From NCBI RefSeq assembly GCF_949987535.1, contig NC_080067.1:29974039-30038038 (forward strand): a stretch of 64,000 nt of DNA, read 5' to 3'. This document shows positions 36,205 to 49,076 of this stretch, piece by piece. The DNA comes from Balaenoptera acutorostrata (taxonomy: Eukaryota; Chordata; Mammalia; Artiodactyla; Balaenopteridae). The notes beneath the pieces were generated by a model. The model saw only the letters and a list, made by a program, of their open reading frames with translations, did not search any database and had not been told where the DNA came from. Position 1 is the stretch's first letter. Every line of letters begins with the position of its first letter. A program made the position numbers and the translations under genes.

Positions 36205-36440
36205 GACAGGAAAAATAACAGTAGATTTAGGGTCAGACAAACCCAGAGACCATCTTGGTTCTACCATCTGCCCGATGGACAGTCTTGGGCAAGCCTTTCC
36301 TAAAGTCAGTTACTTTGCTCTCAAATGAATACAGTCTATTATCTACCTAACAAGATTGTTGTTAGGATTAAATAATATACACTGTTTAGAGATGACCATC
36401 TACACAGAGCTTTTCCCACACATACTAGGTACTCAGTCAA
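36205..36440 (+). repeat. MIR SINE relic
   Basis: AGGGTCAGACAAACCCAGAG, GACAGTCTTGGGCAAGCC, AAGATTGTTGTTAGGATTAA and ACTAGGTACTCAGTCAA follow MIR in order on the plus strand. The core is substituted heavily. Confidence 0.6.
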
Positions 36441-36779
36441 AGGATAATTCAAAAAATGACAATATTTTTTGTTTCTGTTTTTCCAAAATAGCTTCATTTT
36501 TGTAGACACTCAATCTCCATTTCTATCTGTACTTTGGGCTTCCATCTTAGTGTATAGTAGAGCGCTTTTCATATTAATAGATTAATGATTTAAGCATATA
36601 TTGAACAGCTTCTGCATATTGAACTACTTGCTATGGAGATGTCAATATACAGGCAACAATTAGAGTAAGAACACAACTTACAAACTAAGTGAAGAGGTGT
36701 GTATGCTAAGTGCAGTAGGATCCCCCAAAAGACGCTAAGTTATTATAGTCTAAGGAGACATGATGGATGCAAGGTGACT

Positions 36780-37460
36780 GAAGTTGAGCTAGAAGGATGA
36801 GTGTCGTCAAGACAAAGAAGGCGGAGAGAAGGCGGAGCCTTCCAGGGTGGGGAGTGGCAAGAGTGGAAGCATAAGTATCAACCCCTACATGGCTGTGCCA
36901 TGATGGGACTGCTCTCTGAGCCAAGGATGTGTTTAAGGCACAAGGATGTGTGGGAGCACTTGTATCTTTTGATAGGAAGGGGAGATGCACATTGTAAAGG
37001 GCCTTCAAAACCAAGTGAGATTTAACTTTGATTCAAAAGCAGCAAGGAGGTAGTATAGGTTCAAGAGCAAAATAGTGATATTAATGAGACCTTCTGCTTG
37101 TGTAGAATAAATTGGATAAGAAAAGAAAAACTTATTTAGTAACTTTTGATGCAATGCATGTTGTGATAGTGAGAATCTTTACTTGGTTGTCTTCAGGATG
37201 AGGTAAGGAAGACGTTGAAAACAAAGGAGGTTGGTAGTGGGAAATTATTCACAGGATTTAGAGATACACGAGTTATAGAGGGAGACAGGAAAACTCCAGT
37301 GTTTCTGGGCTGGAAGGCAACCTAATGGTGAAACTCTCAAGTTGGGAAGAAGGTCTGTGTTTTAGGAAGATCCTTAGGCTTTGAGAATGCTGAATTACAC
37401 CATGAACTACACACATGGAACTGTCCATTAGGAGCTTGTAGCTACTGGAATCAGTGTAAG
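36780..37460 (+). repeat. Old dispersed mammalian repeat, second piece
   Basis: AAAGGGCCTTCAAAACCAAG, GCAAAATAGTGATATTAATG, CCAGTGTTTCTGGGCTGGAA and ACACATGGAACTGTCCATTA follow the same long ancient consensus as 8120-9140, but from its upstream part. I cannot name the family. Frames on both strands at 36706-37025 are chance frames. Confidence 0.4.
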
Positions 37461-37464
37461 TTTA

Positions 37465-40400
37465 AGGCAAATTTTTTCATGCTATCCTGAACCTGAACTG
37501 AAATCCTAAAATCTAGCGTCAACTCTAATTCTAACCCTTGTATCAATTTTATTCTTTAATGATGACAAGAAACAACTGGCACAAGCAGAAAGAGAGAGGC
37601 TAAATCTTCAGCCATTGGAGATTGATTTCATTCTCTAATTCCTTCTGGCCAGCCCTTTCATTAATGGATTCAATAGTTACCAATAGTGATGGTGAAGGAA
37701 GGGTCTATTTGGTGTCTCCCTCTCAGATATGTAATGAGCAATAATATTTCTTCAGATAAACATGAGTTTTGTAGGATCTAAGCTTCCCCAATCTTTCATA
37801 AAGCATAAATTAAAAATGAGCACATCTTTCTGATTTTGATTCAACTGAGCCACTGAATAGAAAAAAACCCATGTTATGTCAAGGTTCTCCCTCCTCTCAT
37901 ATTAACTGAATTGTATCAATTGGTAACTGGTGAGTAGTTAACTCAGTAAAAATCCAATCAAATTTCTCCTAATCCAATGTATTCTACGCCTTCATTCTAT
38001 GAGGTTATTTGGCATATTCTTGATGAGTTCAAGGTAAAGTAACTGTATAATTTGGGGCTGGCTACAGAAGTATCCAACAACTTTTATGTGTTCTCTACAA
38101 CATAGCTAAGATAAATATTAAGTTATCTAGGTTCTACCTTCATCTTCTTAAAACAAGTCACATGCTCAGAAGTGTTCCTTCATCACTCCTTAGTCTTCTC
38201 TCCTTTTTAAATATATAGGACTTGCAGCAGGAGAATCTGAGATTTAGACGAGTTACTGACCACTAAATTTGCTTTTGAGTATTGCCTTGATTTCCTTAAA
38301 GATCAACTCAACTCTTTCAAAGTCTGTAAGTACTTTTTGAGGGATAACATCTCCAGAATCCTGCTAAAGATGATGCATATTGAAAGAAATGTAGAGGGGC
38401 ACCTCGATAGCCGTCATTCAGAGAAATCTTGATGGGGAAGTTTCTTAAAGAGAGTCTGGATAAAGCTGATTCCTCTCCTGCTTCTCAAGGGAAGGCTGTG
38501 AAACCCTCATGACACATTATTACGGTGGATTCTGTCACTTACCAGTGAGCCTGACTCCCTCCAGCCAAACAGCTGCCCCACGTGCACGAAGCACAGTATT
38601 TTTCTAAATTAAAAAATGATGAAACTGACTCTTCGGGTCATTGATGATCTCAGCAGTGGAAAGGAGTGTGATGTGGTCACCAGATAATTCCCCAATACCA
38701 CTTCATGGACCAAGGAAATTATCTCCCTTTTAGTAACTTATAGGTGTCCCATCAAACCTTTCTTTTTCCTTCTCATAAATAGGGGTGGGGAGGTGTTCAA
38801 AGAGGAAACTTTTATTTTACTTCCTCAGTTGAAAAACACACAGTATGGTGACTCAGTGTTTTCTTACTATTCAGAACCTGTTCCATGCATTATTTCTAGG
38901 AAACCATATGCAAAGATTGTTTCTATTTAAGAATGGTTGATGGTTTCTGCTGCTCATATGCTATGTTTCTCTGTCTGATTGATGGCGGTGGAATAATTCC
39001 AGGGTGAATATGATATAAGGCTAAGAGATCAACATAATTTCCTTGGTGAATTGATTACTTTCCTCTGAATTTATAGTTCCTACCAGGACTGCAAATTAAT
39101 GTGGTGGACGCGCTTAGTTATTCTGATTGTGCCTTACATTTAAATGCAGGCAGCTTAGACATTAAATGTTCCATGTTTATAACTCATAATCAGATGGTAG
39201 GTCCTGAGAACAAGAGGAGGTAATTGTATTATGTCTGAATAGAAAATGTTTTTGAAATAGTGGTGGTAACTGTGTTGGCTACTGTATTCTGTAACATGAA
39301 ATATATGTCTAGCAGCCATCTATTATTCATTACATCAATATGTATTTAATTCAACATCTGACTCCCATTCACATCGAGGAGAAATGAACACATGTACCAA
39401 TAGCTTGGGAAGGTTGTATGCAGTATATATACACATAAGAAATAAATTATATATGCATATATGTGAAATTACTGTATAGGATTAATATGATTTAAAAATT
39501 GTGCTTGTGTATATGTTATGCTTGTATACAAAGAAAACTTTTGCTTCTTCAGATGTACAGCCTATCTATTTTTGAAGGTGAATTACTGGGAGAGGGGAAA
39601 TTAATCGTAAAAGCTGTGATTTTTGGAGGGGGTGATTGTTGCTACTTTTGCAAGTTATGATATAACTTAACCTTCTCTTTACCCAAATATAGGGTTTTAG
39701 AACTAAGAAGGCTTCTGAAGTGAACTTCCCTAACCTTCTCAGATTCCAGGTCAGTCAATGGAGACCCGAAGCACCAAATGACACAGGTGGGTCAGGCCGC
39801 TCCTCGTTGGCAGAGCTGGCAGTCTGACCTAGTTTATTGCTTTTGCTAATTTATGCTCTGTAGTTTCTTTCATCACAAATACCTGCAAAGTGGAATCTCA
39901 GTTCCTACAATCTGTGGCTACTTTAACTACGGCTGTCTTCAGGATTTTCCTAGGGTAAACTAAAATAATCAAGAATTTGTTAGCCTCTATATTTTTCACC
40001 CTGAATTGTGATCTCCACACAAAAGCAAAAGAAGATGTTATTATGAGTACATAATATTATTATTTTGAAAAAAATTATTAAGGAAAAATGATTGTGTTTG
40101 CCTTAGGTCTGTGAATACAACTGTGAACAAATGTTGGGTCAAATATATCTTTTCCTTTTAATATTGATCACCAAGATCATGAGACAGAAAAACCCCACAC
40201 TGATACTATTGCACAGTAAAAACTTTTGTTTTCTCAGTTGTGATGGCAGAAAACGCTCAAGTCAGGGTCCAGAAGCTGTCCTTTTAAATGACTGAAATCC
40301 GAATGTTATCCTGGGGCATATCGAATACATTTGGGGATTTGTTGAACGCATAATTTATTCTGGGTATTTTTTAATTTTTTTGTAGGGGTGTGAAGAAATG

Positions 40401-41775
40401 CCCTTTAACTCTTGAGGTAATTGATGTCTACGGGGTAAACGTAATTGCAATAGGATTGCATGTGCATTTCTTGACTCACTTGCCAGAACTTGACTCACTG
40501 GCAACTTTATTAGCACAGCAGCTGCAGGCTGGAATTTGTCACTTTCACATGACTTGTCTGATACCAGAAACATAGAAACTGCAAGATACTATGTGTATAT
40601 TTTTTCTTAAATTGTTGATTAGCTGACCTTTAAATGATTTTGTGTAGCCATTCTCCAGAGCCAAAAAGCTAGCTGTATATGGAGGTGGCACCTTGAACAC
40701 CATGATACATTAAGTGTTTTCCACTTACTCCACTGTTTTCCAAAATTATATCCAGTAGTTATAAATCCGCAATGTGCGTATCATCGGATGTATTACCTGG
40801 TATTTACCTTTTAGGACATTATACATTTCTCAGAACTGTACAAGGCAGTACAGGAGAAACTAGTTTAACACAATAATTTACTTAATAGCCCAAAGTTACC
40901 ATACGCTACTTTTAAATAATCTCACGTCCATTTGCTTTCATTCTTTTTGCAATTTTTTACTCCAGAAGCTGCAGAATATCTTCTTACGCAATGGGATAAT
41001 TCCAATCCAAAACATATTCATTTGTTTTTCCAAAATGTATCTCCAAAGAACAAGGTATTTCCTTAAAATATGAGGAAACTTATATTCATTCCTTTGTCTT
41101 TTTCTGAGTTTTAACTTTTTTCTCCCTTTATTGTCTGTGCTCTGCATAGAGAAGCTGCAGTTTGAAAAAGTAGGATTTTATCTAGCTGCTCCTCGTCAGT
41201 CATTGTAGAGCTAAATACTGGCAGAGGCTACTCTGCCATCCTCAGCAATGTCAGTCCTGTGGCATGGTGGATCTTCAGCTCCTGAATTTCTGCTGCTTCT
41301 GGCATTGGTTTTCAGTAGATTCAGGGCAGTAAAACAGAAGGGAAGAAGGTCTTTTCTTTCAGTCGAGGACTCTGAGTACTTGCCTGGCTTCGGAGCCAGG
41401 AGTCTTGCTGGGAGCTTGGCTATCAAGGAGCCAATGCCCATCGTTGGTAACAGCTGCTACACTTGGCTTTTCCCTGCACGCATTGAGAGAGTGATCTGTG
41501 TTCCTTGCCTTCCCACTCCATTGGCCAGAAATAAGTAGAAGCTGTGTACAAGGGAAGCAGCAGCAGAGAGGTCTCCACTTGACTTCCTTCTTCATTTCTC
41601 AAGTTCAAAGTCTCAGTTAATCATATTAGAGCCTTCAGAGATGGTATGTTATATCTTCTCCCATTAATCTATTAGTCTTCAGGAAAATGCTCTGTATTAT
41701 AATGATACTATTACCCCAAGAAGAGAAAATATGTACAAACAGAAACTTTAATAATAAATATGAACATAGGATTTA
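37465..41775. other. Long stretch of unique DNA, few repeats
   Basis: About 4.3 kb without confidently recognised repeats, the cleanest unique stretch in the window. No exon recognised. Overlapping frames on both strands at 40355-40575 and 41211-41608 have no known product. Positions 40380-40575 look compositionally complex and could be conserved non-coding sequence, but I cannot test conservation. Confidence 0.35.
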
Positions 41776-41779
41776 GGAG

Positions 41780-42000
41780 TCTACAGAGTACTTCATATAT
41801 GTTGCTTTGTTATATTTAGTACTTAACACATTTTGCAGTAGACATTATGATGAAATGGGGGCCAATATAACCTAAGTGATTCCTCCCCCCACATTCCACA
41901 GCCAGTTAAGAAGTGGATTTAGAACTTGACTCTATATAGATTTTGAATCCATGTAGACCCCAAATTTCAGACTTGATTCCAAGGATTATATTCACTCCTG
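41780..42000 (-). repeat. Possible MIR relic
   Basis: ACTTCATATATGTTGCTTTG, TAAGTGATTCCTCCCC and AGCCAGTTAAGAAGTGGATT loosely follow the complement of MIR (TAAGTGACTTGCCC...CAGCTAGTAAGTGGC). The similarity is partial. Confidence 0.4.
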
Positions 42001-42009
42001 TGTGAGCTA

Positions 42010-43450
42010 TAAACTATGCATAACATGAAGATATAATGCATTACTACTTTTATTGAATTAAGTATCTTAGTTTTTCATATGATGCTCAAAGGTTATATTT
42101 AATGAAAGTGTGTTTTAACAAGTTCCTTTTATTTCTTTGTAGTTCTGCATTTTATTTCATTTGAATTTCTGTGTTTGGGATGTTGAAATGTTAACATCTT
42201 GTATAACACAAGCTGTGCCAGGTTTTATAGGTCATCTCAACTTTGGTTATAGTTAATCTTACTGTTGCTATGCAAAAATCTATAATAAGATCCCATCTGC
42301 TTTATAACTGCTCAAGAAAAATACATTATCGGTATCATTTGGATAAAGTGGAATTCAAATGAAATCGCCCTGATGAAAATTATTACTTTTGGAGCTTGCT
42401 TTTTATAATCCTATGAATATCTGATTCAATATATTTTATAGCATATATAGTGCTTGTAAATTTAAATATGCTATCTGTATGTAAAAGAACCATACATCAA
42501 TTATATATAAAACTTTTATTTCTTCTTTTTTAACTGAAAATGAGACATCCTGGTTAGAGAGAAGAACAAAGAAATACATATTCTGGTTTCTTTTCTCTTA
42601 GTGAAACTATCAATTTAAGAAGACTACAAGTTATAAGCAGAACAAACAGAACTCATAGGATTTTTATCAAAGATAACATCATTTTTATTTCCAATTATCC
42701 CTTTACTTAAAAATATATTACAGGAAGTATTCCTCTATCCCCGGAAAGGTAATTTTGTCAGATACAAGACATTTATGATCACTCTCAGGTTACTGAAACT
42801 TTTAAAAAGTCACTTTGTATTGCCAATATGGCCTCTGCTCAGAAGTTAAAAGGGACAGTCCCATGTAGTAATGAGAAATTTGGAGCTGAATTTTAGTTAA
42901 CTCTTCCCCCCTTCCTTGGCTAGGGTTCTGCTGCAGGCTGGTGGTTGACAATGAGAGACAGAGAAAGGTTGCCTCTCTAGAAAAGCATTTTTTAAAAAGT
43001 TTAGAACATGACTCTCTTGAAATCATAAAATGAGCACATATCAAAAATGTATGTACTCATGAATGAGGAAATCAGTAGGATGATAAAGCAGGTTTCAGAG
43101 CATTTGCAGAATCAATATAGTCGCTCAGGAAAATAAAGCTGAATTAAGTTTCCTAAATTTGTCCTAAAACTGTACCTTTTGGGTTCTGTTTTCTCCTGGA
43201 CAGAAATCTATAAGTCACTGGCAAATTCTAGAGTCTGGGCCCTAATCAGTAGAGATAGTAAGTGAAATAATGATTCCCCCTGGGTAAACCTGTTAGCTGT
43301 GCTTCAACGGGACACTGAAAGGACATGAAGTCTGTCTGTCTTTTCGCCTCTTTCCCAAGTTTTGGACATTTTCCCCTAGCATCCCTGTTCCAGGCTTTTT
43401 ATTTTTTTCCTCTTTTCCCTCTGTTGCCTTGTTTGGTTTCTGACTCTGAA
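42010..43450. other. Unassigned AT-rich DNA
   Basis: No recognised gene, RNA or repeat. The minus frame at 42802-43044 (80 residues) is unrecognised. Confidence 0.35.
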
Positions 43451-43452
43451 GG

Positions 43453-44390
43453 CTGAAAAAAAAAGAGGAGGAAGGGGGTAGGAAGGGTTTTCATGATTGC
43501 CTCTGTGGGCTTGGCATCTGTTTAACACAGACTCTCAGAAGGGTGCTTTTGTAGCTTCCCAGAGGTCCCCACTGGGTACATAAGGTGGTACTTGCTCGAT
43601 GTGAGTGCTGCTTTTCCTCTTGTTTTCTGTGGGCCCCTAAGTTCTGGTGTTTCAGAGGTCTCTTCCCCCACAGGTTCTCTCTGTTGGAGTTCAAGGGGCT
43701 TTCTACGATGGTTTTCTCTCAGGTCGGTCCTCTTCAGCAATTTTGATTGGTTCTCTATTTTGAGAGCTCACAACTGGTCAACAGGAAACACTTGGGCACT
43801 CTTTGCCCATACAACTTCTGGGCGGGCAGACCAGTCCCAGTAAAGAAGCAACCCTCATTCTCTGCATCATCAAAACAGCTCTCTGGCCCATCCCTCCTGC
43901 TTACTAAGCCTCCTTTATAAATGGAAGGCAGACCCTAGTTTACTGGGTCACCTTCCCTGTAGGGAGTGGTCCCTTTGAACCCTCCTTTCTTCTGACCTGA
44001 GTTGAAGAGGAAAAAGTTTTCCCTCCCTCCCTTTGGTGTAAATGGTTCCTATAGAATTCCTCTTGCCATATGAGTTCTTCTCCCCAAATTCTCACTTGAC
44101 TCTTTTATATTCTTAATTTGGATGTAAATAAAGCACATCTTTAACCTTATATTTTACTTGACAATTTCCTTCGAAAATTTCTTTGTCTTGTATCTTGCCT
44201 GGGTGTCTGATATCTATGCTAATGTCTCAGATGAAACTTCTGCTTTAATGGACCATGATACTGGTTTTTGGAGACTGGGAGTCCACAGGAGACACGGTCT
44301 TGCAAGCATGCTGTACTCAAGTGAATTTTTCTCAGAATGTTTTTATCTGCTTGTTTTTGGAAAACTATCTGTAGGACACAAAAAATGAGG
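43453..44390 (+). other. Unassigned GC-richer, possibly LTR-like segment
   Basis: This segment differs in texture from its flanks: pyrimidine-rich blocks, a TATA-like TTTATAAATGG at about 43913, and an AATAAA at about 44127, some 215 bp downstream, in LTR-like spacing. No terminal TG...CA pair, target duplication, primer-binding site or internal coding sequence could be fixed. It could equally be unique DNA with a chance TATA box. Frames at 43491-43843 and 44158-44388 have no known product. Confidence 0.2.
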
Positions 44391-44689
44391 GCACCTGTCT
44401 TGGAGCCTATGTTTGGAGGAATATGGGGGACAGATATGAAGAATGCAGGAGTGGAGAGAGGGCCCAGAGGGGCAGGGGGTCATGAAATATCTGTTTTCAT
44501 CTCCTGATGTAAAAAGATACGTGAATTTACAGCATCTATGCCAACCCCATCTCCCTTTCTGAATGCAGACCTGTTTTGTCTTTTCTAATTCCAGACACTC
44601 TCAGGATTTTGACTTGTTATCACAAATACAGTACTCAGAGGGGAGAATTTAGTGTATTGTATTAGCTGAATTTAGCTGTATTGTAATAG

Positions 44690-44822
44690 TCTATAGATTT
44701 CTCTTCCCCCTAGATAATAATTTCCTTGAAGGAAGAAACTCTATTATTCTCATTATTATATCCCTAACCCTAGCTGATACATAGTGTACAATCAATGCGT
44801 ATTTGCTGAATGAATGATTGAG
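44690..44822 (+). repeat. L2 LINE 3' end
   Basis: TTCCTTGAAGGAAGAAACTC, ATATCCCTAACCCTAGCTGA and TATTTGCTGAATGAATGATT match the L2 3' terminus (TCCATGAGGGCAGGGACT ... TATTTGTTGAATGAATGAA). Confidence 0.7.
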
Positions 44823-47185
44823 ACAAAGAGGGAGGCATGTAGAGTAAGATTTCCCCCGGGGCCTTTTTTCTAGAAATGGTTTTATCTCTGTTTTTCCCTT
44901 TTAGAAGAGTTGGGATTCGAGAGATGGTGGGGAAGTAGAAAACCGTACTTACCATTGTTTGTAACAGTTGTTCTTCTATCAACATGAGTCCTCATTCATC
45001 TGTGCCCTATGAATGTGTGTAGGAGGAAGCTATAAAATTACATGTAATTTTTTTGAATAATATTACACTGCGTGAATATACACATACACCCTGATTTTTA
45101 CGAACTGTCTGCCTTAGGTTGAAAAGCTTTTTCTTAAGACTATAATGTCATCTTTCATTATAATCCATATTCATGTTTAGAATTCATTTATTCAGTTGAG
45201 TACAATGACATCAGCTTTCCCTATGCTGGGCTTGGTAGGTTTGATCTCCTACTTGGAAGGATTATTCTTATTTTTAGTCTTTTCTTTAGCATGGCAATAA
45301 ATCTTTTGAATGGTGCCCCCTTTATTCCTTCTTTTCCTTTACTAAATGCAAAAGAAAACAGCAACCCATATTTAAAAGGTAGACATTGTTATCCTTTATG
45401 GCAATTTCCCTCTCCTCCAGAGATTAGAGTTTACTGTACTACAGCAGCCCAATAGGATTGTCCTGGAAATGGATTTTCATGTAAAGTATTAACTTATAGT
45501 ATTTTGTGTAGCAAAAGGAAGGATCAAAATATTTTAAAGAGAGAGAAGCTACATTATTTTTAATAGTATTGGTATTATAAATGGTCTTTAAAGAGCATAT
45601 ATCTGTCAATGCTTTCTTTCTGAGTTTACCATGAAATGTGTTTTACTGATAAGACACAGCATTCTGATCCATTATTTTGCTAAAAGCCTTGTTAAGAGAT
45701 TTGACGTACAAGATACTGCTCATGGTCCGTGGTACTTCTTTGAAAGAGTTTCCTTTCTGAAATTGAAGGAAACAAAATATATATTCCACAGGTATATGTT
45801 TTTAGTGCCCCTTCCCTCCATTTGGATTATTAAATACTAAGCCTTAAATAGAGATATTTTATGTAAGTTTATATTTAGACAACATAGCTGCTTATTTTCT
45901 GTTGGGAAAAGAACAAATTTAAAAATTCTCTAATAAAATGTTATGTAAAAATGAAAACGCATAAGTGACAAAATCATTGCAACCCTCAGAAAATGGCACT
46001 GCTACTTTTCTGAGAGACTAGTGAGAAATTTGAGTGGAACCGAGTTTGTTACTGAGTACGTGTCTCTCCCTGACTTGAACGCTTATTTTTCCAAGGAGGG
46101 GTTGGATGTCATTTGAATTCTAGACTATGATTGAATGCTTGGTTTCAAATGGGAGTTCCCTGCCCCAGAATGAATCTGAATGTGCTCATCAGTAAAATAA
46201 GGGATGAGGGATACAGGTCTCCTCTGTGCACATCAAAGCCTCAAGAGAATATCAACAGGCTAGAGCAGGGTATGTGGCCCTAATCTTGCCTCTTGCTTCC
46301 TTTTTCCTGCTTGCTAGTGAGCCTGAAGAGATCAGGATGTCCTTCAGCCCAGTTGGTGATGGTTCCCCTTCAAGGACGTGCTCCTGGAATAGCTGGGTGA
46401 AGCAATCCCAGGGACCACAATGAGAAACGTAGGGACTTCTATCTCCTAACTCGTATTGAGTGGAGCCCTCCTTGGACTCCATATATATATTTTGGAGAAA
46501 TTTAACATTTCTGATGTTTTGAAGTCCTGTCCATAAATATCACCTGAGCAGTTCTGAAATAGGACCCAGTGGACCATGAAGTATATTTTAAAACTGCATG
46601 TACAGAGTTGAGGCTGTTTGACTTGTGGATGTTCATTTTGAGGGCTGTTTATTAGAACTGTCTGGCTCCCAAGTAATGTTCACAACCCGCCTCTCAGTGA
46701 ATTCTGCTGACCCACTCCCTCTTACCAATACAAAGGGCCTTAGAGAAACTAATTCTGCAGTGTTAACATTCAGAGATTTTCTGTGGTTTTTGTGTATATC
46801 AGTAATAGAAATCAGTAACAGAAATTTAAAGATGGATGGTTCTAAATTTTGAATGTACATTGGAGTAAGAAAATAAGTGATATTTACTGTAGAGATATTT
46901 AAAAAAAAAGAAAGAAAGCATTTTGAGGCTAGATTTCATTGTACTTTGGTTGATTTTATATGTTTAAAACATGTTTATAAAACATATTTCTAACTATTTT
47001 CTCTCTATTCATGTTTGTTTTCTCTCTCTAATCAGTTTTGGTATTTTTTGGTGTAAAGTAGGTTTCCAAGGGTGAATTACCCTACTCACAGCGTTATAAC
47101 TATAGGAGATAAGAGTTTAATGTACAGTGCTTTGAATTGTGACTGTTGCCCATGAAGGATTTACTCATAAAAATGAGATCACAAT
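44823..47185. other. Unassigned unique DNA
   Basis: No recognised gene. Small frames at 45631-45840, 46226-46482 and 46625-46860 are unrecognised. Confidence 0.35.
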
Positions 47186-47199
47186 AAAAAGGTAATGGG

Positions 47200-47496
47200 G
47201 GCTTCCCTGGTGGCGCAGTGGTTAAGAATCTGCCTGCCAATGCAGGGGACACGGGTTCAAGCCCTGGTCTGGGAAGATCCCACATGCTGCGGAGCAACTA
47301 GGCCCGTGAGCCACAACTACTGAGCCTGCGCGTCTGGAGCCTGTGCTCCACAAAAAGAGAGGCCACGATGGTGAGAGGCCCGCGCACCGCGATGAAGAGT
47401 GGCCCCCGCTTGCCACAACTAGAGAAAGCCCTCACACAGCAACGAAGACCCAATACAGCCAAAAATAAATTAATTAATTAATTTAAAAAAAAAAAA
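47200..47496 (+). mobile_element. Long CHR-type SINE (cetacean), plus strand
   Basis: A tRNA-derived SINE beginning GGCTTCCCTGGTGGCGCAGT and ending in an A-rich tail with TTAATTAA units. Intact internal pol III boxes are visible: A box TGGCGCAGTGG at 47211-47221 and B box GGTTCAAGCCC at 47254-47264. An exact 14-bp target duplication, AAAAAGGTAATGGG, lies at 47186-47199 and 47497-47510. It belongs to the same family as 27421-27725. The open frames on its minus strand are not genes. Confidence 0.92.
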
Positions 47497-47510
47497 AAAA
47501 AGGTAATGGG

Positions 47511-49065
47511 ACCAACAAGAAAATGGAACTCCTCATGTCTAAAAGGGAGCACAGGTCAACCATAATTAAATTCTAGAAAGTTACAAGTACATATAAACAT
47601 AATAAAGGATAGTAGAGATGGTTGTTATAAAGAGATCATCATTATGGGTTAAGGATAAAGTTTTCATGGATCACATGTTGGCTCCCATTAAAAAATGGTT
47701 CAATAACTATTACTCAGTTTTGATCTCATTTTGACTTCTCCCATCATTTTCTATTCAGCCAATTCTCTGTAGCCATTGAGAAGGAGCTCAGAAGAAGAAA
47801 ATTCTGCTGTATTATGGTTGGAAAGGTGCCTGGTAAATAATGAGCATTTTGGTAAAACGGGCTCAGATTTCTCAAAAATGTTGCAAAATCTTGACCGGAT
47901 TAATATATTTTCTTATGTCACTTAATTGCAAAGAGTCATTGCCAAGTTCAGGTGCTTCCTATACAATCCTAATGTGGCAAAGGAAGCAGCTTCTCTCCAT
48001 TTTGTGCTCTGGACTATCTCCTAATCCCAAACTTCAAAAAATATATATTCTACTATTAATAGAAATATACAATTCAAGATCACATTTGTTCCCATGAAAT
48101 TTCTCCACGATTTTTAACTGCTGAGATACGAAGGTAATCTTTTTTTATTTTCCATCCTCCTTTTTCCAAAGCTGTGTTTTTGTAATCCTAATATCTAATA
48201 ATAAAATATGTATATGTGTTTTTTGACTCTATCTGTTTGACATCTGAATTATATGTAACCTAGTGCTATATAATGGAGCCAGACTTCTTTTGAGCTTACA
48301 GTTTTGGGAGCTGATCCTAGTAATAATTATTTCCTTACTTTTCACTGCATTTTTGTAGAAGTATTTTAATGGAAACTTTTAATAAGAAAAACAAAAGGTA
48401 GTATTTTTTAATTCACAAATTCCAAATTCCTAACTTAGGGAGCTGAGAAATAACCTAGGTCTGCCATCTCATTTGACACTTGAACAGTAGGTCTAATGTT
48501 TTTGGAAGAAAAATCTTTGTGTGTGTACATCATATGCATTCTCACAACTCTAAGTTAATTTGGAATTTGATGAATTAAAAGATACTACCTGTTGTTTTTC
48601 TTATTAAGAGTTTCCATTAAAATATTTCTACCAAAAAAAATGCAGTGAAAAGTAAGGAAATAACTCTTACTAGAATCAGCTATGTCTAGCTTGATTAGCT
48701 ATGTCTAGATCCCAAAAATGTCAGCTAAAAAAATTAAATATATATGTATATATGTGTATATATGTATATACACACACATAAATGCATATATGTATACATA
48801 CACACATACACTATGCCTGCTGAAGACATTGGTATACAGTTTTAATATATTAATCTTCTGACTTTATTTGCTCATTTCAAGCAGAATATAATTTAGATGC
48901 CATTCTACATTAATTGTGTTTTATTCCTAAACAACCTGTTATAAAGAACACGTTGAATGGAGTCTTAAAATGGGATAATATGCACTCTGAGACCCTACAG
49001 AGGAAAAAAAAGAAAACCCCTTTGTGGAGTTACTGGATAGTAACTCTATTTTGAGACAATATTGT
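47511..49065. other. Unassigned DNA with a TA/TG-rich microsatellite
   Basis: No gene recognised. Positions 48737-48805 are an imperfect (TATATG)n/(CACA)n tract. A duplicated AGCTATGTCTAG 12-mer lies near 48680 and 48700. Confidence 0.4.
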
Positions 49066-49076
49066 TAAAATGTTTT

